From: Lysinibacillus xylanilyticus
GTDB lineage: Bacteria > Bacillota > Bacilli > Bacillales_A > Planococcaceae
Assembly: GCF_001183605.1 (NCBI RefSeq)
Contig: NZ_LFXJ01000011.1
Span: 15,607-79,606 of the forward strand
Length of the DNA stretch: 64,000 bases
Direction of reading: 5' to 3'
The translations under genes were made by a program, and so were the position numbers. Positions within the stretch are counted from its first letter, which is position 1, and the number at the start of each line of letters is the position of its first letter. Below are positions 21,287-29,743 of this stretch, piece by piece. A model generated the notes under the pieces. That model was not told where the DNA came from and ran no database searches. It worked only from the letters and a program-made list of their open reading frames with translations.

Positions 21287-22240
21287 ATGGAGAAATTTCA
21301 ATCGCATAATGGTTTTGCGCGAACATTTAAAGAAAATAGATTGACGCTAGGACTTTCGTTTCCTTTGGAGTTGTCTTCGGACAATCTTCAGGCAATGGAT
21401 TTAGCAGAACAAATGATACTGGCAAAACAAGCGGAAGATCTCGGGTTTGCTTCTTTGTTTGTTAGGGATTCACCACTTTATGATCCTAACTTTGGGGATA
21501 ATGGCGTTATGTACGATCCTTTCCTATTCCTTGCATACGTAGCAGCACATACGAATAAAATCGCGCTTGGCACTGCGAGTGTTGTTACGTCATTGCGACA
21601 CCCTCTTCACTTAGCGAAGTCAGCTGCAACTTTAGATAATATGTCTAAACAACGCTTCTTATTTGGTGCTGCAACTGGAGACCGGCCAATCGAATTTCCT
21701 GCATTTAAAGTTGAACGTGATGATCGTGCAGAATTGTTTAGGGAGTCTATACTGGTCATGAGAAAAGTGTGGAAAAAATCATTTCCACAAATACAGTCAA
21801 AGCGAGTGGGACTTACAGAGGGTGATGTGATTCCTAAGCCATTTTTAGCTGACATCCCCATTTTAGGTACAGGATATTCTGGGCAAACAGTTGAATGGTT
21901 AGCAGAAAACACAGATGGCTGGATGTTTTATGCGCAAGAGGTGAATCGTCAGCAGGAGTTAATCAAGCATTGGAGGAAAGTGACGGAAAGATTTAAGCCA
22001 TTTTCTCAACCTTTAGTTATTAACTTATCAGAGAATCCAATGGCTTCACCTAGCCCAATTCCGATAAAAGTTGGTTTCACATCAGGTCGTAAGTTTTTAA
22101 TTGATTACCTTTATGCTCTACAAGATAGAGGGATTAATCATGTCATACTTATTTTTAAAAATGGTAATCGTCCTACGGCTGAAGTGATTCAAGAATTAGG
22201 AGAGTATGTAGTACCGCATTTCCCTGCACTAACTAAATAA
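21287..22240 (+). CDS. LLM class (luciferase-like) flavin-dependent oxidoreductase
   Basis: A 317-residue TIM-barrel protein of the bacterial luciferase-like family, expected to use reduced FMN or F420-type flavin. Visible: LGLSFPLELSS at the N-terminus, the barrel strand IALGTASVVTSLRHPLHLAKSAATLD, FLFGAATGDRP and GTGYSGQTVEWLA. The ATG at 21287 has AGGTGGAG before it; an in-frame extension into the Rrf2 gene is rejected. It shares a transcription unit with the Rrf2 regulator. Substrate unknown. Confidence 0.85.
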   Translation: MEKFQSHNGFARTFKENRLTLGLSFPLELSSDNLQAMDLAEQMILAKQAEDLGFASLFVRDSPLYDPNFGDNGVMYDPFLFLAYVAAHTNKIALGTASVVTSLRHPLHLAKSAATLDNMSKQRFLFGAATGDRPIEFPAFKVERDDRAELFRESILVMRKVWKKSFPQIQSKRVGLTEGDVIPKPFLADIPILGTGYSGQTVEWLAENTDGWMFYAQEVNRQQELIKHWRKVTERFKPFSQPLVINLSENPMASPSPIPIKVGFTSGRKFLIDYLYALQDRGINHVILIFKNGNRPTAEVIQELGEYVVPHFPALTK

Positions 22241-22383
22241 ACGGTTTATGTATAGAAATGAAAAACAAATCTAGTGTAGCACTTGTGAAAAGTCGCGTGG
22301 CATCAAGGAGAAACAGGTAATTCTGAAGTGACTCAAGATTGAATTATAGACAAAATTAATAAAGAGAATAGAGATGAAATAAG

Positions 22384-22614
22384 ATGATAAATAACTTAGG
22401 GCGTATTAATGAATTAGCGAAAAAACAGCGTGAAGAAGGTTTGACAAATGCTGAACTAGTTGAGCAACAAGTATTACGCGAGGATTACTTACGTGAAATT
22501 CGCGGACAAATTCTCGACACTTTTTCAGGAATGACTGTACTTGATCCACTTGGAAATGATGTAACACCGGATAAATTGCGTAGAGAAAAGGAAATGGATT
22601 TACGAGAAGAATAA
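22384..22614 (+). CDS. DUF896 (UPF0291/YnzC-like) protein
   Basis: A 76-residue protein with the DUF896 pattern: RINELAKKQREEGLTNAE followed by EQ..LR.DYL..IR, forming a two-helix hairpin in the B. subtilis YnzC structure. The C-terminal tail (DVTPDKLRREKE) is also typical. Role unknown, in B. subtilis linked to the LexA/SOS regulon neighbourhood. Here it sits between two monooxygenases and reads into the second one after 24 bases. Confidence 0.85.
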   Translation: MINNLGRINELAKKQREEGLTNAELVEQQVLREDYLREIRGQILDTFSGMTVLDPLGNDVTPDKLRREKEMDLREE

Positions 22615-22638
22615 ATCTATTGGAAGGAGGTTAACTAA

Positions 22639-23631
22639 TTGAGATTAAGCATATTGGACCAAGCACCCATTACGAAAGGGAATACAGCAGCAGACGCTTT
22701 GAAGAAGGCGGAAGAGCTAGCGATTTTAGGAGATGAATTAGGCTATCATCGAATGTGGATGGCAGAACATCATGCAACAAATGTTTTTGCAAGTTCAGCT
22801 CCAGAGGTGACAGCTGCTTATTTGACTGCTAGAACAAAAAATATTCGGATAGGGACCGGGGGAGTTATGATGATGCATTATTCCCCATTGAAACTGGCGG
22901 AAGTGTTTAAAACACTAAGTGCATTTTCACCGGGCCGCATTGATTTTGGAGTTGGTCGAGCTCCAGGAGGGGATAACTACTCCATTTATGCTTTATCTGA
23001 AGGACGCCAACCGATGGTGAACAATATGTATGAAAAATTTGATACGACATTGCAGTTGATCAGCGACGAGGTTCCTGATAATGACTTATATAACAAAACA
23101 ATTGCAACACCGTCCAAAATCTCTCTGCCAGAAGCTTGGCTTTTAGGTTCTAGTGGTAACAGTGCTGTACAGGCTGGGCGTAGGGGTGTTGGTTATTCTT
23201 TTGCACAATTCTTTAATGGTGAGATGACTAAGGAAATCTTAGATGTATACAAAAAGAATTTTCAACCTTCAGCTTTTATAGAGAAGCCTGAAATAAATGT
23301 TTCCTATATGGTGACAACAGCCGAGACAAAAGAAGAAGCTGAGTTTGAGGCAATGCCACAAGATATTTGGCGTTTACTGTTTATGAAAGGCAAGATTGGG
23401 CAAGTTTTGACGCCTGAAGAGGCCTGTGATTATTCATTGACGGAAATGGATCGCATGACGATTAAAGAAAATCGTAAAATCCATTTGGTGGGAGATGTAA
23501 AAGAAATCGCAACATTGTTACAGGAAGAGCAAGCTCACTATGGATTTGATGAAGCGATGATTTGCAGCATCCCTCATTCACAAGAGAAGCGTCTGAATGT
23601 TTATAAATTATTAGCACAGGAATTGTTTTAA
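22639..23631 (+). CDS. LLM class flavin-dependent oxidoreductase, MsnO8 type
   Basis: A 330-residue luciferase-like monooxygenase of the MsnO8/YhbW subgroup: LSILDQAPI start, [18 protein letters not shown], the flavin-site [20 protein letters not shown], and [14 protein letters not shown]. Translation starts at TTG 22639 with AAGGAGG (22624-22630) eight bases before it. It shares no close similarity in detail with the LLM protein 400 bases upstream, so this is not a recent duplication. Substrate unknown. hslO follows after 20 bases. Confidence 0.85.
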   Translation: MRLSILDQAPITKGNTAADALKKAEELAILGDELGYHRMWMAEHHATNVFASSAPEVTAAYLTARTKNIRIGTGGVMMMHYSPLKLAEVFKTLSAFSPGRIDFGVGRAPGGDNYSIYALSEGRQPMVNNMYEKFDTTLQLISDEVPDNDLYNKTIATPSKISLPEAWLLGSSGNSAVQAGRRGVGYSFAQFFNGEMTKEILDVYKKNFQPSAFIEKPEINVSYMVTTAETKEEAEFEAMPQDIWRLLFMKGKIGQVLTPEEACDYSLTEMDRMTIKENRKIHLVGDVKEIATLLQEEQAHYGFDEAMICSIPHSQEKRLNVYKLLAQELF

Positions 23632-23651
23632 ATAAAGGAAGGAAGAAGAAA

Positions 23652-24530
23652 ATGAAAGACTATTTAGTAAAAGCGTTAGCTTATAGTGGACAAGTACGTG
23701 CTTATGCAGTCAATACAACCGAAGTAATTGGAGAAGCACAACGTCGCCACAATACGTGGCCAACTGCTTCGGCTGCATTAGGACGATCAATGACTGCTAG
23801 TGTGATGCTGGGAGCAATGCTCAAAGGTGAAGAAAAAATAACAGTGAAAATCAATGGTGGTGGCCCTATTGGCACAATTCTTGTTGACACAAACGCCAAA
23901 GGAGAAGTAAGAGGCTATGTATCCAATCCTCAAACTCATTTCGACCTTAATGAACAAGGAAAGCTAGATGTGAAAAGAGCAGTAGGAACAAATGGAATGC
24001 TGACAGTATCAAAAGATATAGGATTACAGCAACCTTTTACGGGGCAAATCCCAATTGTATCTGGTGAGATAGGTGAAGATTTTACATCTTATCTTTTTAA
24101 TTCCGAACAAACATCATCTGCTGTAGGAGTAGGTGTGCTAGTGAACCCAGATAACACAATTCAAACAGCCGGTGGTTTCATCATACAACTTATGCCAGGT
24201 GCAGAGGATGAAATAATTAGCGCAATAGAAGAAAGACTGAAAGTAATTGCACCAATCTCTTCTATGATTGCTGAAGGTATGACGCCGGAACAAATACTTG
24301 AGCAAGTACTCGGTGAAGGAAATGTGAAAGTTCTAGAAAAAATACCGGTTCAATTCCAGTGTCAATGCTCTGAAGAGAGAGTTGCCAATGCCATAATCAG
24401 TTTAGGAAGTGAAGAGATTCAAGACATGATTCATACAGACGGACAGGCAGAAGCGAATTGCCATTTCTGTAATGAAACATACCATTTCACTAAAGAGGAC
24501 TTAGAGGAATTGAGAGAAGCAGCGGTTTAA
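23652..24530 (+). CDS. hslO: Redox-regulated chaperone Hsp33
   Basis: A 292-residue chaperone activated by oxidative unfolding. The C-terminal zinc site is complete: CQC near residue 236 and CHFC near residue 269, giving the four cysteines of the redox switch. The N-terminal domain opens with [19 protein letters not shown], the normal family start, and GGAAGGAAG precedes it. Full length. Behind the gene lies a long noncoding region. Confidence 0.95.
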   Translation: MKDYLVKALAYSGQVRAYAVNTTEVIGEAQRRHNTWPTASAALGRSMTASVMLGAMLKGEEKITVKINGGGPIGTILVDTNAKGEVRGYVSNPQTHFDLNEQGKLDVKRAVGTNGMLTVSKDIGLQQPFTGQIPIVSGEIGEDFTSYLFNSEQTSSAVGVGVLVNPDNTIQTAGGFIIQLMPGAEDEIISAIEERLKVIAPISSMIAEGMTPEQILEQVLGEGNVKVLEKIPVQFQCQCSEERVANAIISLGSEEIQDMIHTDGQAEANCHFCNETYHFTKEDLEELREAAV

Positions 24531-24598
24531 TAAAACTTAACGTTTTCAGCAAAATAAGAAATCCAGTTTAAACTTAAAAGGGTCGATTAAATGAAATG

Positions 24599-24645
24599 AA
24601 CACTGCGATGCAAGTATCAATGCACCGCAGTGTTTTGGACTTTAT
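24599..24645 (+). terminator. Terminator after hslO
   Basis: AACACTGCG (24599-24607) pairs with CGCAGTGTT (24626-24634); the inner part GATGCAAGTATCAATGCAC also partly pairs, followed by TTGGACTTTATTCTT. Confidence 0.7.
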
Positions 24646-24785
24646 TCTTTATAAAGGTATCGTATCAACCTAGTTACATTAAATGCATTTGAAATTACTC
24701 GCTTAGCTTGATAACGATGTGAAGATTTCTCAGAGAATGAATAAGATTAATAATGTGAAGTAATCAAAATTTATGAAGGAATATA

Positions 24786-24813
24786 CTTCAACTAACGGAG
24801 ACGTTAGTTGAAG
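24786..24813. other. Perfect 12-bp inverted repeat with GAGA loop
   Basis: CTTCAACTAACG, GAGA, CGTTAGTTGAAG. There is no T-run on the forward strand, so it is not a classical terminator. It could be a processed RNA hairpin or an operator. Confidence 0.5.
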
Positions 24814-24840
24814 AAAAAACTGTTTGAAGATAAATAATAA

Positions 24841-24870
24841 GGCTAGGTTCTACTATGGTAGGACCTAGCC
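24841..24870. other. Long hairpin before RNA-like element A
   Basis: GGCTAGGTTCTAC pairs with GTAGGACCTAGCC around a TATG loop with one wobble. It is followed by an AT-rich stretch, not a T-run. It lies 16 bases before the conserved element starting at 24886. Confidence 0.5.
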
Positions 24871-24881
24871 AATTATATAAA

Positions 24882-25002
24882 CCCACCAACACCATGTGTT
24901 GCCACATACACTCCACACATTGTGAAGCGGTCGCGTTGTTGGAGTTGGTATAATAGAAAAGCAGTTGATATAGAAGAAGTCTATACCAACTGCTTTTTTT
25001 GT
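24882..25002 (+). ncRNA. Conserved RNA-like element A with terminator
   Basis: A block shared with 26506-26634. Closing stem CCAACA (24886-24891) / TGTTGG (24937-24942) encloses CACATACACTC (24903-24913) and CACATTGTGAA (24916-24926), both identical in the second copy. A terminator follows: AGCAGTTG.TATAG / CTATA.CAACTGCT plus TTTTTTT. AGTTGGTATA (24943-24952) could instead pair with TATACCAACT in the 3' arm, giving a competing antiterminator. No reading frame is plausible. This could be a cis-regulatory leader for the dus gene 450 bases on, or a free small RNA. Confidence 0.55.
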
Positions 25003-25005
25003 TTA

Positions 25006-25266
25006 GCTTATTTCAGCGGGTGTCTAAACATCCGTACCTGTCGCTACGCTTTCGGTACAAAAGACATCCGCTGAAATAGAGGAACTCAGTCTAAGAACGC
25101 CACGTCCTGTGGCATTACTGAAATGACCGACATCGTGTCGGCCCTCGCGCAGGCCTAAGTACAAAGCCGATTCCGGACGCATTGTTTATCTGCGCGACAG
25201 CGGCAAATGTTTTCTGTAGCAAAAGCAAAGCGGCAGCTACAATTATGCTGAGGCAGTATTGATTAA
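25006..25266. repeat. Family A interspersed repeat upstream of the dus gene
   Basis: Ends TATTTCAGCGGGTGTCT and GACATCCGCTGAAATA form the inverted pair (diverged from TTAACTTCTTTCAGC). The core carries ACCTGTCGCTACGCTTTCGG and a longer tail with GCCACGTCCTGTGGC, GACATCGTGTCGGCC and ATTATGCTGAGGCAGTATTG. The tail is shared, in opposite orientation, with the copy at 33960-34253. It separates RNA-like element A from the dus gene. Confidence 0.75.
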
Positions 25267-25458
25267 AAGTACCATTCAGGACCGATTTTCGTTAAAATAA
25301 ACATTGCCGGTTTTCCAAAATTATAAATGTCCAAATGTACGTGTTTGATTATAAGTTATTAAGCATGATATAAGTGTAAAAGAAGCGGAACATTTGGCTT
25401 TTTATTTTATGACCGAGAGTTTGAAGCTGTATCGATAGTGAGAGGAATTGAGTTTGAA

Positions 25459-26427
25459 ATGATAGATAATTTTTGGCGTGATTTACCACGACCATTTTTT
25501 GTACTTGCACCAATGGAAGATGTGACAGATGTTGTTTTTCGTCACGTAGTAAGTGAAGCTGGCCGACCGGATGTATTTTTCACAGAGTTTACAAACTCGG
25601 ATAGCTATTGCCATCCAGAGGGCATGAAAAGTGTGCGTGGCCGTTTGATTTTTACAGAAGATGAACAGCCAATGGTGGCACATATTTGGGGAGATAATCC
25701 CGAATATTTCCGTCAAATGAGTATTGGTATGGCAGAGCTAGGATTTAAAGGCATCGATATTAATATGGGCTGCCCTGTACCGAATGTGGCATCGAGAGGG
25801 AAAGGTAGTGGCCTTATTCTGCGTCCAGATGTAGCGGCAGAGCTTATTCAAGCGGCAAAAGCGGGCGGACTGCCTGTCAGCGTGAAAACACGACTTGGCT
25901 TTAGCGATGTAAATGAGTGGGAGGAGTGGTTAACGCATATTTTTAAACAGGATATAGCGAACCTTTCTATTCATTTACGTACAAGAAAGGAAATGAGCCA
26001 AGTAGATGCGCATTGGGAGCTAATTCCGGAAATCAAAAAATTACGTGACCGTATTGCACCAAATACGCTACTAACAATCAATGGAGACATTCCTGACCGT
26101 CAAACTGGGCTGCAGCTTGCTGAACAATATGGTATTGATGGTGTTATGATTGGGCGAGGTATATTTAAAAATCCTTTTGCTTTTGAAAAGGAACCAAAAG
26201 AGCATAGCAGTAAAGAGTACCTTGATCTTTTAAGACTGCAGCTTGATCTTCAAGATCAATATGCGGAAGAACTACCACGTTCAATCACAGGGCTTCATCG
26301 CTTTTTCAAAATTTATGTCAAAGGATTCCGTGGAGCGGGTGAATTAAGAAATCAATTGATGAACACGAAATCAACAGATGAGGTGCGTGCATTGCTTGAT
26401 AACTTTGCATTAAACAATGTTGATTGA
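25459..26427 (+). CDS. tRNA-dihydrouridine synthase family protein
   Basis: A 322-residue FMN-dependent Dus enzyme that reduces specific uridines in t[11 protein letters not shown] near the N-terminus binds [19 protein letters not shown] carries the catalytic cysteine, SVKTRLGF and IGRGIFKNP are the phosphate-binding strands. It resembles the YfjN paralogue more than DusB by its [10 protein letters not shown] start, though I cannot place it firmly. ATG 25459 is chosen; a GTG at 25438 is in frame but GAGAGGA lies just after it and serves the ATG. Monocistronic and flanked on both sides by the two copies of the RNA-like element. Confidence 0.88.
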   Translation: MIDNFWRDLPRPFFVLAPMEDVTDVVFRHVVSEAGRPDVFFTEFTNSDSYCHPEGMKSVRGRLIFTEDEQPMVAHIWGDNPEYFRQMSIGMAELGFKGIDINMGCPVPNVASRGKGSGLILRPDVAAELIQAAKAGGLPVSVKTRLGFSDVNEWEEWLTHIFKQDIANLSIHLRTRKEMSQVDAHWELIPEIKKLRDRIAPNTLLTINGDIPDRQTGLQLAEQYGIDGVMIGRGIFKNPFAFEKEPKEHSSKEYLDLLRLQLDLQDQYAEELPRSITGLHRFFKIYVKGFRGAGELRNQLMNTKSTDEVRALLDNFALNNVD

Positions 26428-26505
26428 CGACGGACGGTAGAATGAGCTAACAGCAAAAAAAGTTAGAGTTTATTTAGCGGTAACAGGAATGAATGCGGTA
26501 TTGAA

Positions 26506-26634
26506 CCGACCAGCAGCACCACATATGTTGTCACATACACTCTGCACATTGTGAATCGCTCGAACTGCTAGAGTTAAAATAATAATCAAACCCTTGAAGA
26601 TGACTTATTGAAGGCAATTTCAAGGGTTGTTTTT
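26506..26634 (+). ncRNA. Conserved RNA-like element B with terminator
   Basis: Second copy of the element at 24882. Closing stem CCAGCAG (26510-26516) / CTGCTAG (26565-26571); compared with copy A one pair has changed on both sides (A-T to G-C), while CACATACACTC (26532-26542) and CACATTGTGAA (26545-26555) are unchanged. Terminator: AACCCTTGAA / TTTCAAGGGTT followed by GTTTTT. The terminator sequence is unrelated to that of copy A. It is 250 bases before the two-component genes. Confidence 0.55.
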
Positions 26635-26886
26635 AAGTTGTGAATTGAAATAGTGATATTTTTGGTGTGTTTTAGAGTTATGGATATTTTGTTTTTCTTC
26701 TGGTGAATTCAGTTTCTGGTATGGGTAAGAATATCAAATACAGGTGGATGTGCAAAATTCAATGGACAAAATTTTGTAAATCTGTTTCTTTGTATAAATC
26801 CAGTAATTTACACTTCGTTTTTGAATTTAATGTATACTTTAATTATCCTGTAAACAAGTAGGAAAGTATTTTCTAGGAGATATACG

Positions 26887-27576
26887 ATGAAATTTGATTG
26901 TTTAATTGTTGATGATGAGATTGCTTTAGCTGAAACAACTTGTGAGTATTTTAATATGTTCGAAGTTAAAACGGCATTTGTGGTGAGTGCAGGGGAGTGT
27001 AAACGTTTTTTGGAAGAACATGAACCATTATTGATTCTTCTAGACATCAACCTTGGTAATGAATCGGGGTTTGATTTATGTAAAAAATTGCGTAAAACAA
27101 CGCAGGTTCCGATTCTATTTATAAGTGCTCGTTCTAGTGATGACGACGTGCTAATTGCGCTTAACATAGGAGGTGACGATTACATACAAAAGCCATATAC
27201 ATTAAGTGTGTTACTAGCAAAAGTAAAAGCAGTACTCAAAAGGTATGGCAGTGGTTCTAGCAACCAGCAAGAATTTTTAGAGTTTGGACAGATCCAAATT
27301 GATATGAAACTTTATCGTGTTCGAGTAAAAGGTATGGATATTCAACTAAAAACGATGGAATATAAACTTCTCTCGTATTTGGCAAAAAATAAAAATCGTA
27401 TCATCACAAAAGATGAATTATTTCAAAATGTATGGGGAGATTCCTTTGTTGGGGATGGGACCCTAAATGTACATATTCGGCATTTACGCGAGAAAATTGA
27501 AGAGAATCCAAAGGACCCGCAATTTATAAAAACGGTATGGGGAATAGGATATGTGTTAGAGGATACCAACCAATGA
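26887..27576 (+). CDS. OmpR/PhoB family response regulator
   Basis: A 229-residue two-component regulator. Receiver domain: DDE acidic pair (LIVDDEIAL), phosphorylated Asp in LILLDINLG (residue 53 or so), switch Ser in FISARSS, and Lys in DYIQKPY. C-terminal winged helix with ELFQNVWG and VHIRHLREKIE. TAGGAGA precedes the ATG. Its last four bases overlap the kinase start. It probably drives the ABC transporter genes downstream. Confidence 0.92.
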   Translation: MKFDCLIVDDEIALAETTCEYFNMFEVKTAFVVSAGECKRFLEEHEPLLILLDINLGNESGFDLCKKLRKTTQVPILFISARSSDDDVLIALNIGGDDYIQKPYTLSVLLAKVKAVLKRYGSGSSNQQEFLEFGQIQIDMKLYRVRVKGMDIQLKTMEYKLLSYLAKNKNRIITKDELFQNVWGDSFVGDGTLNVHIRHLREKIEENPKDPQFIKTVWGIGYVLEDTNQ

Positions 27577-28838
27577 GAATAAACCTGATAATTGTTGTGA
27601 TTTTGGTTGTTTTTGCTGTAGGAATTACTTTCTCAATAAGCACTATTAACAATAAAAATATTTCAGAAGTGGATCTTGTAGCCATAAATGATGTGGTTAA
27701 AATTGTCGAAAAAAATTGGGGACAAGTTAGTGAAGAAATTTTTCACGGTAGCGATATAAAACAACAATTTTCTATTATAGATCAATTGGGAAACGTGATT
27801 TACCAAACATCAGGCAATCACTTTAACAATATATACGATGCCATAAAAAATAGAGATACATTTATAGATCTGAAACAAAATAACGAAATTGTAGGGAAAG
27901 TAATTATTTGCAATAACGAACAAGAAATAGTGGAACAAATGAAAAATGAACTGATCACATCCATAAGTTTAATTTTTGGTCTATTAATGATTATTAGTAT
28001 TCTATATATCACCTATATTTATAGAACGTTATTGAAACCGTTTCAGCAGCTTCGGATTTTTGCAACAAATGTGGCTAGAGGTAATTTAGATATACCTTTA
28101 AATATGGACAAGTACAATTACTTTGGTGCGTTTACGGAAAGTTTTGATTTATTACGTGAAGAACTCGATGCTGCCCGTCAAAGAGAGTATGAATCCAACC
28201 GTAGTAAGAAAGAGCTTGTGGCCACATTAAGTCATGATATTAAGACGCCGGTCGCTTCAATAAAGGCAGTTAGTGAATTGATGCTTGTGCAGGCAAAGGA
28301 TGAAAAGGTCATTAAGCAAGTGAATACAATCTATTCGAAAGCAGAGCAAATTAACTTACTTGTTACAGATATGTTTCACGCCACTTTAGAAGAACTGCAA
28401 CAGTTAAAGTTAAGGGTAACCGAAGAATCTAGCGAAGTACTTGTTGATATGATTGAAAATGTAAATTATGACCATCAAATCGTCTATGATTCAATTCCAC
28501 AATGTATTATTTTAACGGATCCTGTACGTATGCAGCAGGTAATAGACAATATTATCAGTAATTCATATAAATATGCAGGAACTAAGGTCACTATTAAGTC
28601 ACAAATCAAGCAGGGGTATCTTGAACTCCACATCATGGACTTAGGGTCCGGAATTAGCGAAGAAGAATTGCCCCTACTGTTCAATAAATATTATCGAGGA
28701 ACAAATGTCGAGGGCAAGAATGGTTCAGGACTTGGTCTCTATATATCGAAGTATTTCATGGAAAATATGTACGGCCAAATTAGCTGTTACAATCGGCATG
28801 ATGGCTTTACCGTAGTATTGAAAATCAAGCTTGCATGA
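27573..28838 (+). CDS. Sensor histidine kinase
   Basis: A 421-residue membrane kinase. One membrane helix near residues 4-22, an extracellular part of about 100 residues, a second helix (SISLIFGLLMIISILYIT), a HAMP segment, then the HisKA box with the phosphorylated His (LSHDIKTPVASIKA), N box (DNIISNSYKYA), G1 (DLGSGIS) and G2 (GSGLGLYIS). ATG 27573 overlaps the regulator stop. The signal sensed is unknown; the neighbouring ABC transporter makes a peptide or antibiotic stress a reasonable guess. Confidence 0.92.
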   Translation: MRINLIIVVILVVFAVGITFSISTINNKNISEVDLVAINDVVKIVEKNWGQVSEEIFHGSDIKQQFSIIDQLGNVIYQTSGNHFNNIYDAIKNRDTFIDLKQNNEIVGKVIICNNEQEIVEQMKNELITSISLIFGLLMIISILYITYIYRTLLKPFQQLRIFATNVARGNLDIPLNMDKYNYFGAFTESFDLLREELDAARQREYESNRSKKELVATLSHDIKTPVASIKAVSELMLVQAKDEKVIKQVNTIYSKAEQINLLVTDMFHATLEELQQLKLRVTEESSEVLVDMIENVNYDHQIVYDSIPQCIILTDPVRMQQVIDNIISNSYKYAGTKVTIKSQIKQGYLELHIMDLGSGISEEELPLLFNKYYRGTNVEGKNGSGLGLYISKYFMENMYGQISCYNRHDGFTVVLKIKLA

Positions 28839-28897
28839 AAATTAAGGATTAGTTAATAATTGCACAAAGATTTAATAAGAATTCATTTTGTATGATA

Positions 28898-28930
28898 AGG
28901 CTGTAATCTTCATTACGGTCTTTTTTATTT
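28898..28930 (+). terminator. Terminator between kinase and ABC genes
   Basis: AAGgCtGTAAT / ATTACgGtCTT stem with wobble pairs and a CTTC loop, then TTTTTTATTT. It suggests that the ABC genes are transcribed from their own promoter or only by readthrough. Confidence 0.7.
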
Positions 28931-28980
28931 GAGTTGAAAATTCAAACATGAGCTTAATAAAGGGAGAGTGCTAAAAAAAC

Positions 28981-29742
28981 ATGACAAAGACGATTATCAA
29001 AACGGAGAAGCTGTGTAAAACCTTTTCGAGCGGTGGAATTCAACAGCATGTATTAAAAAATCTAGATATCAGTTTAATAGAAGGGGATTTTACAATCATA
29101 ATGGGTAGTTCAGGGTCTGGAAAGTCCACTCTACTTTATGCAATGAGTGGAATGGATAAACCGACATTAGGCGAAATCGATTTTGCTGGTAAAAATTTAG
29201 CTAAATTAAACAACGACCAACTAGCGATATTTAGAAGAGACAATTGCGGCTTTGTATTTCAACAAATTTATTTACTGGACAATATGAGCGTACTCGATAA
29301 TGTACTGGCAAGTGGTCTTTTAGTAAATAAGAATAAGCGTGAACTCGTAAAAAAAGCAAAAGAATTATTAATACAAGTAGGAATCAATGAAAACGCATGT
29401 TCTAAATTTCCGACACAGCTTTCTGGTGGTGAGGCTCAACGAGTTGGGATTGTTCGAGCATTAATTAACAATCCGAGAATACTTTTTGCCGATGAACCAA
29501 CTGGTGCATTAAATTCGGCATCTAGTGATAGTGTGTTAGATGTTTTAACAAATGTAAATCGAAACGGGCAAAGCATGGTTATGGTCACTCATGATATGAA
29601 AACAGCATTGCGCGGAAATCGAATTTTATATTTACGAGATGGCGTAATTTGCGGTGACTTGCAGTTAGGCGCGTTCAGTGAGAAAGAGAATTTCGAACGT
29701 CATGAAAAGCTCGGGGCTTTCCTTGCAGAAATGGGGTGGTAA
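28981..29742 (+). CDS. ABC transporter ATP-binding protein, MacB/BceA type
   Basis: A 253-residue ATPase of the LolD/MacB/BceA group. Walker A GSSGSGKST (near 40-48), Q-loop FVFQQIYLLDNMSVLDNV, signature LSGGEAQRVGIVRAL, Walker B ILFADEPTGALN. The Q-loop with LLDNMSV is typical of exporters paired with FtsX-type permeases. GGGAGAG lies before the ATG. The permease begins two bases after the stop. Probably powers transport or sensing of an antimicrobial compound together with the upstream two-component pair. Confidence 0.92.
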   Translation: MTKTIIKTEKLCKTFSSGGIQQHVLKNLDISLIEGDFTIIMGSSGSGKSTLLYAMSGMDKPTLGEIDFAGKNLAKLNNDQLAIFRRDNCGFVFQQIYLLDNMSVLDNVLASGLLVNKNKRELVKKAKELLIQVGINENACSKFPTQLSGGEAQRVGIVRALINNPRILFADEPTGALNSASSDSVLDVLTNVNRNGQSMVMVTHDMKTALRGNRILYLRDGVICGDLQLGAFSEKENFERHEKLGAFLAEMGW

Positions 29743-29743
29743 G

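Noticed and set aside
22258..22320. 20-codon basic peptide frame before the DUF896 gene
   Set aside because: Too short, no ribosome site, no conservation that I can judge.
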